Below, piece by piece: positions 14,520 to 22,900 of a stretch of DNA of 28,279 nt. The DNA lies in assembly GCA_904501915.1 (NCBI GenBank), contig CAJGCV010000016.1:1-28279 (forward strand), given 5' to 3'. The first letter of the stretch is position 1; the number at the start of each line of letters is the position of its first letter. The translations under genes and the position numbers were made by a program. Source of the DNA: an uncultured Akkermansia sp. (GTDB taxonomy: Bacteria > Verrucomicrobiota > Verrucomicrobiia > Verrucomicrobiales > Akkermansiaceae). The notes under the pieces were generated by a model. That model ran no database searches and was not told where the DNA came from. It was given only the letters and a program-made list of their open reading frames with translations.

Positions 14520-16130
14520 TCAAAAGAGAGCTCGGAGGAGAGAACCAGCGGCATCAGCGGCGTTTTTGATGGAATCGCCGGTTTCCGGCTCGTCCTCTTC
14601 TTCTTCGTCGTCCGATATGGCTTCTTCTTCTTCCTCAGAGTATTCCTCGTCGTCTTCTTGGGTTTCAGATGCCTGTCCCTTGTTGCTGAACAGCGTGTTG
14701 AGCAGACCTGAAGCAGCCTGTGCCGGAATGTCAGCTACCATTTTGCCGAGGTTTGCACCCACGATTGCGGCGATGCGGACACTGAGGTCTTCCTGAGGGT
14801 GCTCAAGTGTACCACTGAGGTTGACATTGACCCACAGATAGCCTTTTTCCGGACCTTCTGCGGTAAAGAGCTGGTCTGCGAGTTGCTCCCGGGGGACGGG
14901 CAGGGTGCTGATAACGCGCCCGGGAATCCCGATGGTCAGCTTGCCGGCCAGCTGACCACCAGCGCCGACCAGAACTTGACCGCGGATAATGAGCATTCCC
15001 CGCTTGGCTGCAATGTGGATTTTATCGAACATCCAGGCATTTTTTATCTGGTCATTGCTGTAGGGGTAGAGAATCTGGCAATCTGCCTTTTCGAGTTCGA
15101 CTGTGCGGTATGGATGGGTGGCACCCAGGGGAAGCTGGGAGAGGAAGGGAAGCCCCTCCAGCACTCCATTAAGGACGGAAAGGTTGCCCGTGGCGGTGCG
15201 GATGCTGCCTTTTTCGCCCGTGAGCATGATGCGGCCGTACATTTCACCCGAGAGGCGTTTCTTCCAATCGTCATTCAGAAGGCGGTGAATGTCGCCCTTA
15301 TTTACCTGCAGGTCACAGGTCCAGAGGTGGCTCTTTAAATCATAATGAGCCCTGGCGCGCATCTCACCAGGTGTCAGCATGATGCGGCTTTCTGTCAAAT
15401 CCAGCCCTTTGCCGTTGTATATGGCTGTGGCGGATTTGATGCTGCTGTCGCGCAGGAAGGAGAACGGGGTGTGGAAACGTGCGTTTTCAGCCTGAATCTG
15501 CCATGCGTTCTTTCCGATTTTCGGGGCTGGGACCGCACTGATAGTGGCGCCGAGTATCTGGTATGTCTTATCGTTGTTAGTAAAGTGCAAATCGGAGTCT
15601 TTGCATTCCAGAAAATCGAGTTGAAGCTGCCCTTTGCTTTGGGGGGCTTTGCCCGGCGTGGCTGCGGCCGCTTTCTTGGTGGGGGATGCGGTGGCCGGGG
15701 TATCACCGGAAACCGGCGGGTTGACAATGACAACGGATGCATCCTCCAGACTCAGTTTGTGAAGATGCAGCCGGCGGCTCAACAACGCAGCCCGGTTGAC
15801 TTCTGCGCTGATGCGGCCAACACGCGCCTGTTCTACATTACGCACGCGCGCGAGTTCGATGCCGGCGCAGGATACGCGGTCACCGTCAATACTGAGGTTG
15901 CTGAGGATATCGACCTTGTCTGCTTGGAGTGTGGTAGTGGCTGTGCTGGAAATTTTCTGCCGGAAAGAGTCGCCCTGTAAATAGGCCAGTAGCTGATAAT
16001 AACCGATAACACACAGAATGATAAGTAGCAAGAACAGAGCTGCTGTTGCAATGAGAATGCGGCGCACCAGCCTGGAGCCGGATGCTTTGCTGTGGCTCGA
16101 GAAAAGTTTTCCTTTGTTTCGCTTTGCCAT
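14520..16130 (-). CDS. AsmA-like single-pass envelope protein
   Basis: A 536-residue protein with a basic N-terminus, one membrane segment (about residues 24-50, including ATAALFLLLIILCVIGYY), and a long periplasmic part rich in short beta strands. Segments such as ADKVDILSNLSIDGDRVSC and GQVLVGAGGQLAGKLTIGI resemble the repeating strands of AsmA/TamB-type proteins, which bridge the envelope and are implicated in phospholipid transport. A Lys/Ala/Pro spacer lies at about 150-168. The C-terminus has a strongly acidic stretch (EEYSEEEEEAISDDEEEEDE) before a hydrophobic ending, GSLLRALF. Start at ATG 16130 is fixed by a strong promoter at 16142-16170. It heads an operon with the IF-1-like and U32 genes. 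The family call rests on architecture, not on a strict motif. Confidence 0.7.
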   Translation of the reverse strand: MAKRNKGKLFSSHSKASGSRLVRRILIATAALFLLLIILCVIGYYQLLAYLQGDSFRQKISSTATTTLQADKVDILSNLSIDGDRVSCAGIELARVRNVEQARVGRISAEVNRAALLSRRLHLHKLSLEDASVVIVNPPVSGDTPATASPTKKAAAATPGKAPQSKGQLQLDFLECKDSDLHFTNNDKTYQILGATISAVPAPKIGKNAWQIQAENARFHTPFSFLRDSSIKSATAIYNGKGLDLTESRIMLTPGEMRARAHYDLKSHLWTCDLQVNKGDIHRLLNDDWKKRLSGEMYGRIMLTGEKGSIRTATGNLSVLNGVLEGLPFLSQLPLGATHPYRTVELEKADCQILYPYSNDQIKNAWMFDKIHIAAKRGMLIIRGQVLVGAGGQLAGKLTIGIPGRVISTLPVPREQLADQLFTAEGPEKGYLWVNVNLSGTLEHPQEDLSVRIAAIVGANLGKMVADIPAQAASGLLNTLFSNKGQASETQEDDEEYSEEEEEAISDDEEEEDEPETGDSIKNAADAAGSLLRALF

Positions 16131-16141
16131 AAGTCGGCTCT

Positions 16142-16170
16142 TTTATAACAGGCTGTACGCCGTTTTTCAA
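16142..16170 (-). promoter_or_regulatory. Promoter of the asmA-like operon
   Basis: On the minus strand -35 TTGAAA (16165-16170), 17 bases, -10 TATAAA (16142-16147) preceded by TGT. The ATG at 16130 is 11 bases past the -10, so only about five bases of leader are expected. Confidence 0.75.
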
Positions 16171-16293
16171 GTGTTTAATGCCCCCGGTGCGCGTGAAATG
16201 TTCAAAAAGTGAACGGCTGATGAAAAATGTATTGACTATCCGGGCTGAATTTGCTTGAATACCTACTGGAATCATCTAACCATACTCTGTTTT

Positions 16294-16551
16294 ATGAAAT
16301 TCACCGCTCTCGTTCTTTCCGTAGTTACGGCTGTGGCCTTCAGTTCCTGCTGCTGCCAGCGTCAGGCTGCACCCAAGCTTCGCAATATTCCTGCAGACCT
16401 TATTCCTGAAGAGCAACCTGGTCAGCCCGGTTTCCCTGGTGATATGCCCGGTCAGCCTGGCGAACCCGGTCAGCCCGGTGAACCCGGTCAGCCCGGTGAT
16501 GCTAACCAGCCGGTCGGACCTGTGAAGGTGCTGGACGGTGTGGGCAAGTAA
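16294..16551 (+). CDS. Collagen-like mini-lipoprotein
   Basis: An 85-residue protein. The signal MKFTALVLSVVTAVAFSSC ends in a lipobox, FSSC, with two more Cys directly after. Residues 43-68 are built of Gly-X-Y triplets (GQP GFP GDM, then GQP GEP GQP GEP GQP GDA), broken by one extra Pro, as in collagen-like bacterial proteins. The run is short, so a stable triple helix would need help from neighbours or anchoring. It ends with a small PVGPVKVLDGVGK segment. I chose the ATG at 16294; a TTG at 16255 would push the signal peptide inward. No clear promoter was found, but a strong terminator at 16575-16605 makes it a single-gene unit. Function unknown; an exposed flexible spacer on the outer membrane is one idea. 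Confidence 0.7.
   Translation: MKFTALVLSVVTAVAFSSCCCQRQAAPKLRNIPADLIPEEQPGQPGFPGDMPGQPGEPGQPGEPGQPGDANQPVGPVKVLDGVGK
16420..16500 (+). repeat. 18-bp tandem repeat encoding Gly-X-Y triplets
   Basis: Units of GGT CAG CCC GGT GAA CCC recur at 16450-16467 and 16468-16485, with partial copies at 16420-16434 and 16486-16500. They code for GQPGEP. Small copy-number changes would stay in frame. Confidence 0.8.
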
Positions 16552-16574
16552 AAGCTTCTCCAGATGAATTTGAT

Positions 16575-16605
16575 AAGTGCCGGGTGCGTGCGCCCGGCAC
16601 TTTTT
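16575..16605 (+). terminator. Rho-independent terminator of the collagen-like gene
   Basis: Stem AAGTGCCGGG (16575-16584) with CCCGGCACTT (16593-16602), loop of eight, and a T-run to 16605. The next promoter's -35 begins two bases later. Confidence 0.9.
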
Positions 16606-16606
16606 G

Positions 16607-16635
16607 TTGCCATTGAGTCTGCATTGTGATAGGAT
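16607..16635 (+). promoter_or_regulatory. Promoter of the alkaline phosphatase gene
   Basis: -35 TTGCCA (16607-16612), 17 bases, -10 TAGGAT (16630-16635) preceded by TGA (extended -10). The ATG at 16642 lies at the predicted start site itself, so the transcript should be leaderless. Confidence 0.55.
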
Positions 16636-16641
16636 GAACGC

Positions 16642-17718
16642 ATGAAAACAAAGATATTGCTTGCTGTTGCCGTGTTGTTGGGTATGGTGTCCTGCAGTAC
16701 GAGCGTGTATGAGCATCCTGCTGTGGATGCAGCACCTGTGTTCCCCGGAAGTCGGGCCGTGCAGAAGAAAGCTCGAAACGTGGTGCTGATGATTGGTGAT
16801 GGCATGGGGGCGGAGCATGTGTGGGCGGCGTGGCTGAGTAATAAGGGAAAATTAAATATAACGACCCTGCCGGTGACCGGTTTTTCCATTACGACATCGG
16901 CTTCACATACCGTCACGGATTCTGCAGCCGGTGGCACGGCCATTGCGTGTGGCTGCAAGACGCGTAATGGTCAGTTGGGTATTGATGCCGATGGGGGACG
17001 TCTCGAATCCCTGGCAGAAAAAATGCGCAAGGCTGGAAAATCGACAGGAATTGTCGTGACTAAATCGGTTACAGACGCGACGCCGGCGGCGTTTTATGCG
17101 CACGTGAAGAGCCGTCATGATACATCTGCCATAGCCGGAGCGCTGGTAGATGCCGGTTTTGAGGTTGTGGCAGGCGGCGGTGAAGGGGATTTTACGCCGG
17201 CACAGCGAGACAAGCTTGCCGCGAGCAGCCAGTTGTTCGAGCTGGCGGCTGCTGGCGATTGTGAGCCCGCAGGTAAACGTGGAGCATGGCTGCCTCTTAC
17301 CGTGCAAAAGGCCTTGCAGATTCTGGAAAAGGATAAGGATGGGTTCTTCCTGATGGTGGAAGGCTCGCGGATTGACCTCTCCGCGCATGTGAATGATCTG
17401 CCTGAGACTGTGCGGGAAACGCTGGATTTTGATAAAGCAGTGGGTGTTGTGCTGGAGTGGATGCGGACTCACCCGGATACGCTGCTGGTGGTAACTGCTG
17501 ACCACCAGACAGGTGGCCTTTCTCTTCTGAATGGAGACAAAGCTGCCGGAAGTGTCAAGGCGCATTTTTCTACCTTCCGGCATAGCGGGGTGTCGGTGCC
17601 GGTGTATGCGGCGGGCTGCGGCGCGCAATCGTTCACCGGTGTGCAGGATAATACCGAGCTTGCAGGTAAAATTCTACAGGCTGCGCAATTGCCAGCCTCG
17701 CGCGTACGGGTAAAATAG
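16642..17718 (+). CDS. Alkaline phosphatase lipoprotein (PhoA family)
   Basis: A 358-residue alkaline phosphatase that removes phosphate from monoesters outside the inner membrane. The signal MKTKILLAVAVLLGMVSC predicts lipidation at Cys18, so it is membrane anchored, unlike soluble E. coli PhoA. All expected residues are present by alignment to PhoA motifs: Asp53 in MIGDGMG, nucleophile Ser94 in VTDSAAGGTA, Asp145 and Thr147 in VTDATPAA, Glu240, Asp245 and His249 in VEGSRIDLSAHVND, Asp287-His288 in VTADHQTGG, and His314 in FRHSGVSVP. Two zinc ions and one magnesium are expected. It is shorter than E. coli PhoA (about 450). It has its own leaderless-type promoter; no pho box was recognised. 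Phosphate scavenging is the likely role. Confidence 0.92.
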   Translation: MKTKILLAVAVLLGMVSCSTSVYEHPAVDAAPVFPGSRAVQKKARNVVLMIGDGMGAEHVWAAWLSNKGKLNITTLPVTGFSITTSASHTVTDSAAGGTAIACGCKTRNGQLGIDADGGRLESLAEKMRKAGKSTGIVVTKSVTDATPAAFYAHVKSRHDTSAIAGALVDAGFEVVAGGGEGDFTPAQRDKLAASSQLFELAAAGDCEPAGKRGAWLPLTVQKALQILEKDKDGFFLMVEGSRIDLSAHVNDLPETVRETLDFDKAVGVVLEWMRTHPDTLLVVTADHQTGGLSLLNGDKAAGSVKAHFSTFRHSGVSVPVYAAGCGAQSFTGVQDNTELAGKILQAAQLPASRVRVK

Positions 17719-17761
17719 TTGTTTTTTTGCATGAAAAAGTGCGGGAATTTGCAATTCTTTC

Positions 17762-17790
17762 TTGCCATGTGGGTAGAATATGATTAAATA
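17762..17790 (+). promoter_or_regulatory. Possible promoter of the exbB operon
   Basis: -35 TTGCCA (17762-17767), 17 bases, -10 TAAATA (17785-17790). It would give a leader of about 20 bases before the ATG at 17818. A TAGAAT at 17774-17779 with TTGCAA 19 bases upstream is an alternative. GAGGAG at 17791-17796 is too far from the ATG to be a Shine-Dalgarno. Confidence 0.4.
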
Positions 17791-17817
17791 GAGGAGTCAA
17801 TTCTGCATTACCAAGCT

Positions 17818-18681
17818 ATGAAATCCATGATTACTCGTTTTAGTGTACGTGCCCTGTCCCTGCTGACAGCTGCAATGGTTACTCTCCCCGGCCTTGTGCT
17901 CGCCCAGGAAGAAGGTGAGGCTGCTGTGAAGCAGACCAACATGCTTCAGAAGTGGGTGATTGACGGTGGCTGGACCATGATTCCGCTCGTGATTCTGTTC
18001 TTCATTACCATCATGCTGGTGGTTTATGTTGCCATGCAGCTCAACAAGAAGAACTTTGCTCCCGCCGCGCTGCGTGATGAACTTGTTTCTCTGATGGGTG
18101 AATGCCGCGTGCAGTCCGCTATCAAGCTTGCAACCGAAAGCCCCACTTACCTGGGCCGCCTGGTGGCTTATGCTCTGCCGAACGTGGACGCCAACAAGCC
18201 TGAGGACCTGGGCAAGGATGCCGTGTCCGACGCTGTGGCTGACTTCACCGCTAACGAACGCCCCGCTCTGATGCGCTACGTCGACCTGGTGGCTCTGTCC
18301 GGTTCCATCGCTCCGACCATCGGTCTGTTCGGTACCATTCAGGGTATGGTGGAAGCCTTCGCCGTGCTGGCTGAAACCGGTCAGGCTGACCCGACCACAC
18401 TTGCAGGCTCCATCTCCGTGGCACTTCTTACCACTTTCTGGGGTCTGATTATCTCCCTTATTGCTCTGCCGGTGTTCTATTTCCAGAATAAGCTGGCTAA
18501 GGCTCGTGAGGCTGAGTGCATCAACGCCGTGGAGGATATGATGAATGCCGCCATCAATACGCTGAATGGCGAGGCTATGCTTGCCCGCATCCCCGAAGGT
18601 TTCGGTGGTGATGACGAAGAAGAGGGCGAGGAAGAAGAGGAAGAATACGAGGAAGAAGAGGGCGAAGAGGAGGAAGCTTAA
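17818..18681 (+). CDS. exbB: ExbB/TolQ/MotA family proton channel subunit
   Basis: A 287-residue inner-membrane protein that with ExbD conducts protons and powers work across the envelope. A signal-like N-terminus (MKSMITRFSVRALSLLTAAM, to about residue 30) precedes TM1 (52-74). A cytoplasmic loop follows, then TM2 (about 157-182) with the family motif SGSIAPTIGLFGTIQGMVEA, and TM3 (about 197-223). The C-terminal 24 residues are almost all Glu, Asp and Gly (DDEEEGEEEEEEYEEEEGEE), an unusual cytoplasmic tail. It leads a cluster of two exbD genes and a giant secreted TPR gene, with no TonB or receptor gene nearby. A 10-bp hairpin follows its stop. The symbol is used in the family sense; TolQ or MotA relationship is not excluded. 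Confidence 0.9.
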   Translation: MKSMITRFSVRALSLLTAAMVTLPGLVLAQEEGEAAVKQTNMLQKWVIDGGWTMIPLVILFFITIMLVVYVAMQLNKKNFAPAALRDELVSLMGECRVQSAIKLATESPTYLGRLVAYALPNVDANKPEDLGKDAVSDAVADFTANERPALMRYVDLVALSGSIAPTIGLFGTIQGMVEAFAVLAETGQADPTTLAGSISVALLTTFWGLIISLIALPVFYFQNKLAKAREAECINAVEDMMNAAINTLNGEAMLARIPEGFGGDDEEEGEEEEEEYEEEEGEEEEA

Positions 18682-18703
18682 TTCCTTCTGTTTCCCGATC
18701 AGG

Positions 18704-18744
18704 GCTGGCCTTGTATGCCTGTAGCAGCAGAGCGCAAGGCCAGC
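18704..18744 (+). other. Intra-operon hairpin between exbB and exbD
   Basis: GCTGGCCTTG (18704-18713) and CAAGGCCAGC (18735-18744) form a perfect 10-bp stem with a 21-base loop. No T-run follows, so full termination is unlikely. It could stabilise the exbB end of the mRNA or cause partial termination, giving more ExbB than ExbD. A smaller inverted repeat TGACA/TGTCA (18751-18767) stands just before the exbD start. Confidence 0.6.
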
Positions 18745-18773
18745 GTTAACTGACAAAAACCCTGTCAAAAAGT

Positions 18774-19292
18774 ATGGCAAAGAAAAAAGCACGAGCTGAA
18801 GATGAGACTAAGGCTGAGCTGAACATGTCGTCCATGATGGATGCGTGTTTCCTGCTGATTATTTTCTTCGTGGTGAATGCCTCTCAGATTACAGTGGCCA
18901 AGGACCCCTGCGTCAGAATGCCCAATGCGGTGACATGCTCTGATATGAAGGATGCCAATGGTTGCGTTGTGGTCAACGTGTTCGCAGATGCGGATAAAAT
19001 GAGTGACAAGGAAGCATCCAAGTTTGCTGAGAAGTATGCACCCGGCACTGCCTGGGGCGTGTCTGATGGCTCCAAGACCATTGGCTACGGACCTGAACAG
19101 GTACAGGATCTGACCGACTATATCACCAAGCAGGTGGAGTTCTGGAAAGGAAAGAATACCGACCCGAATCTGATTCGCCTCTATATCCGTGGTGACAAGG
19201 ATGCCTCCTGGGAACGCTCTGCCGCCGTGATTCGTTGTGCAGCCGCAGCAGGTTTGTCCAATGTGGTGTTCGGTACACTTCCGGCCAATTAA
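18774..19292 (+). CDS. exbD: ExbD/TolR family protein, first copy
   Basis: A 172-residue protein with a basic cytoplasmic N-terminus, one membrane helix (about residues 18-37) and a periplasmic domain. The helix starts LNMSSMMDACFLLIIFFVV; the Asp after MM corresponds to the proton-carrying Asp of ExbD. Just outside the membrane lie three Cys (KDPCVRMPNAVTC...NGC) that could form a disulfide, not typical of ExbD. The rest of the periplasmic part ends with an IRGDKDASWERSAAVIRCAA stretch similar to the last helix region of ExbD. It follows exbB by 92 bases and the second copy by 28 bases. No Shine-Dalgarno is seen. Confidence 0.88.
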   Translation: MAKKKARAEDETKAELNMSSMMDACFLLIIFFVVNASQITVAKDPCVRMPNAVTCSDMKDANGCVVVNVFADADKMSDKEASKFAEKYAPGTAWGVSDGSKTIGYGPEQVQDLTDYITKQVEFWKGKNTDPNLIRLYIRGDKDASWERSAAVIRCAAAAGLSNVVFGTLPAN

Positions 19293-19320
19293 TCATCAAG
19301 AAACGAAAGATTACTGAAAT

Positions 19321-19812
19321 ATGGCAAGACGTAAACAACGCGAGGCTGAGCCTGAAGAAGAGCCGCAGATGAACATGTCGTCCATGATGGACGCCTGCTT
19401 CCTGCTTCTGATTTACTTCATTGTGGCGACCTCCCTGGTGAGTGAGAAGCGTTTGAGTGTATCTCTCCCCGGTGGTGAATCTACGGGTGGTACGCCTCCT
19501 CCCCTGGAACCAGGACGCATCAAGATTGAGGCGAACGGCTCAGTTTATTGGAACGGCGATATGGCTATGGCCGGTCCGATGGATCCCACGCTTAAGCCCC
19601 GCACGCCTGAATACCGCGAGCAGCGGCAGATGGGTGAGCTGGTGGAAGCACTCAAGAACCTGGCAGAAGCAGCCAAGGCTGCTGATACGACTCCCATTGT
19701 GATGGTAGAGGGTGCGACAGCAACGCCTCACCAGCGCATCGTGGACGTGATGGCCGCTCTCTCCGAAGCTGGTATTACCACTGTGGGCCTGAATACGGCT
19801 GCGCAGGAATAA
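19321..19812 (+). CDS. exbD: ExbD/TolR family protein, second copy
   Basis: A 163-residue paralogue of the preceding gene. After MARRKQREAEPEEEP it has MNMSSMMDACFLLLIYFIV, with the same membrane Asp. The DNA around MNMSSMMDA is nearly identical in the two copies while the periplasmic domains differ strongly. Here the periplasmic part starts VSEKRLSVSLPGG, as in standard ExbD, has a Pro-rich PPPLEPGRIKIEANGSVYWN strand region, and ends PHQRIVDVMAALSEAGITTV, the usual last helix and strand. The two copies could form a heterodimer inside one ExbB pentamer. A terminator at 19834-19873 follows. Confidence 0.9.
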   Translation: MARRKQREAEPEEEPQMNMSSMMDACFLLLIYFIVATSLVSEKRLSVSLPGGESTGGTPPPLEPGRIKIEANGSVYWNGDMAMAGPMDPTLKPRTPEYREQRQMGELVEALKNLAEAAKAADTTPIVMVEGATATPHQRIVDVMAALSEAGITTVGLNTAAQE

Positions 19813-19833
19813 CCCCTAACCCGGACTCAGGAG

Positions 19834-19873
19834 GGGAGCGTGTGGAAGAATTATCCGCGTGCTCCCTTTCTTT
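19834..19873 (+). terminator. Terminator after the second exbD
   Basis: A 13-bp stem with wobble pairs, GGGAGCGTGTGGA (19834-19846) against TCCGCGTGCTCCC (19854-19866), then TTTCTTT. It would separate exbB-exbD-exbD from the TPR gene, fully or in part. Confidence 0.7.
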
Positions 19874-19901
19874 GTCCCTCACCCACGACACTTTTTAACA
19901 C
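19872..19901 (+). promoter_or_regulatory. Possible promoter of the TPR gene
   Basis: TTGTCC (19872-19877), 18 bases, TAACAC (19896-19901). The -35 would lie in the T-rich tail of the preceding terminator. The ATG is at 19917. The match is weak. Confidence 0.3.
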
Positions 19902-19916
19902 TAAACGGAAATATTT

Positions 19917-22900
19917 ATGAATACTTATACCACAGCAGTATCTGTGATGGCGGCTCTGGCATTATCCATGCCTGTAGTCTGCCAGGCTCAGGATCCGCTG
20001 TCCTCCCTGACCAAAGTAAAATTACTGGCTAAGCAGGGGAAGACAGAAGATGCCATCAAACTCTGCGATACCATTATTACCAAATTCGGTGGTAAGGGTG
20101 CAACAGCTCAGCAGTTTGCCTATGTACTTCCCTACTATGCCTGGGAAAAAGGTGTTACCTATTTCAGCGCCGGCAGATATGATGAGGCGTACGCGGCATT
20201 CAAGGCATTCAAGGATGAGCAGCGCTGGCGTGATGCGAAACAGCTTGCGCGCGCCAAGGCAAATTCCACAGGAGCTGGTTCCCGCGAGGCGTATGAACCG
20301 TTCTTCACATATGCTCTGTTCCAGATGGGTAACTGCCGCTATAAGCAGGGCGTGGGAACAGATGGTCAGAACAACGGCGATAAGAGCAAATTTGAAGATG
20401 CCATTAAATGTTTCGAAGAATATCTGAAACTGATACAGCGCGACAAGGTGACCAAGACTGAGAAAGCGCAGAAGATGGATGGTATTCTTTGCTTCATGCT
20501 GACGCAGGCCTACATACTGAAAGAAAATCCTGATTTCAAGAAGGCGGCCTCCTATCTTGAAATGAGCCGCAAAGCCAAGGGGCGCGTGCCCGATGAAATG
20601 GCTATGGAGGGGTTGAACACCATTGTGAATGTGGCTATTTCCAAGCCTGAGAATGTGGGTTGGGTGTATAAGCTTATTGAATCCAGCCCTGCCAGCTATA
20701 ATCTTGACCCTGCTCGTGCAGCTTCCAACATCAGCAAGTTCTATAACCTTGGTCAGCGAGCCTATAAGGTGATGAATGATGCCTTGCGCGCAGGTGCTGA
20801 TGAGCAGGCTGCAGATGCTGCCCGCTCTGCCAATACGCTGTTTGGTCTCGTGGCAGACTCGCCCGCAGCCCGTACCGCGCTTGTAGCGCAGGCCAAGGCT
20901 CTGGGTAAGTACAAGCAGGCGGTCACGGATCGTGGAACAGGCATTCAGATGTCTGCTGCCTATGCCCGTAAGTGGAATACCAATATCAAGGCGTTTGTTG
21001 ATAAAGGTGCCATATTTGAAGGCTTCTCTGTGATGTCTTCTTCCGTCATTGCCAAGGATATGGGGTCTAACCGACTGGCGAAAGCCGGTTTCCAGGTGCT
21101 TTATGACCGCTATGGTAAGTTGGCGCAGCCTGCCCGGAGTAAGGATGCCCAGCCCACACCCATGCGTAATAACATCATCCTGCAGCTGAGCTCTCTCTGC
21201 CGTATGACGGGAGACGAAGCCAATGCCCTCAAGTACGAAAAGATGCTGGATGGTGTTGATATGGGCGACAATAACAAGGTGCTTGCTTTCCAGGCGATGA
21301 GCCAGGCTGTCAAAGAACAGAATTGGGAAGCAGTGATGCCCAAGGCGCAGGAGGTGATGGAGCTTCTTAAGGAAGATAAGACCAACAAACTCTATCTGAC
21401 TGCCCGTTACATGCTGGTGGCTTCCCAGTACCAGCTTGGTGATTATGAAAAAGCAGCAGAGGCAGCCAAGGCTCTTATCAGCAGCGGAGAGATGAAGTCC
21501 TCCGAGGGTAAGGACGGGCTGACACCGCAGGAAGCTGCCAAATATGACAATGACGTCTATCTCTTCCTGGTTGATGCCTATTCCCGCCTGGCGCATCAGA
21601 AGCCCGCTCTGCGTAATGATGCTATCAAGGCATTTGATGAATATGCCGCCAAGTATGCAACCACAGATTTGAAGGAAGCTCCGCAGGCAGACAAGTTGTA
21701 TTACACGGCTATCAGCTTGCTGATGCAGCGTGCCAATGCAGCTGCAGATGATAAGAGCGCAGAAGCAGACAAGAGCACAGCTCTCAAGTACTGCGACCAT
21801 ATCTGCAAGAACTGGCCGACCAGCGACCTGTACTCCACCGCGGAACTTCTGGCAGGCAGCATTCTGCTCAACAGCTTTGACGATGCCTCCAAGGCTTCCG
21901 CCATGCCCCGTCTGGAGCGTGCAGCAGCAGCTGGTGTCAAGTTGGGTAGCAAGTCCGGCAGGTCCACTGCAGCTAATGCGTATTTCTGGCTTGCTTCCTA
22001 TGCTGGTGATTATCCCAACGAAGGCGAGACAGAGGAAGCAACCAAAGCACGCCGCCGTGGCTATGCCGAGGCATATTGGAAGGACGGTGATGCCGAGGGT
22101 GATCCCTTTGCACTGCCGATGACGGCGCTTTACCTGAACATGGTGACCAGCAAGGAGGAGTACGAAGCCGCTATCAAGCGCGCACAGACTACCATTGCCC
22201 GCGAGGCTAACTACATGTTCAAGAATTCGAAGCCTGACCCTGAACTGGAGAAGACTATCAACACCTACGTGGATTCTTATGTGAATGGCAGCAAGACTTA
22301 TCTCAACAAGACTCTTACGCTTGAAGAGAAGACGGCTCACTTCACGAGTTTCCCCGGTGTTGACCCGAACGATAAATACACCAATGCTATCTTCCGTATG
22401 GCGCAGATCAGCTCCATGAACCAGGAGTTGGTGGCGCTGAAGGATGATAAGAGCGCGGCTGAGAAGATGGAGAACCAGATTCAGACAGTGTTCCGCAATA
22501 TGACCAGTTCGTTCAAGGCGGCGGATCTGACCAACTACATCTGCGTTGAGGTGGCGGACCACCTGCTGCGCTATGTGAGCAAGTTCCCGGATCCCTCGAC
22601 CCGCACGGAAGAGCTGGGCATTGCAGAGGAATATTACCAGACCGTCATTGACCGCAAGAAGGACCTTGTGGCGGATGCCGAACTGGGGCTTGCCAATGCT
22701 CTGTCGTATTCCAAGGATGCGGCTAAGCAGAATAAGTCTGCCGATTTGTATAAGAAGGTATCTGCCAACTCTGACCCGAAGGTGGCTGGACCCGCTCTGC
22801 TTGGTCTGACTCGTCTGTACCTGCGTACGGGGGATGCGAAGTCGGCCATTGAGAGCTCGACCAAGTTCCTGAGGAATAAGCAGAACTCTCGTAACCGTCA

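Noticed and set aside
17797..18792. 331-codon open frame antisense to exbB
   Set aside because: It is the shadow of a gene with signal, three membrane helices and the ExbB motif.
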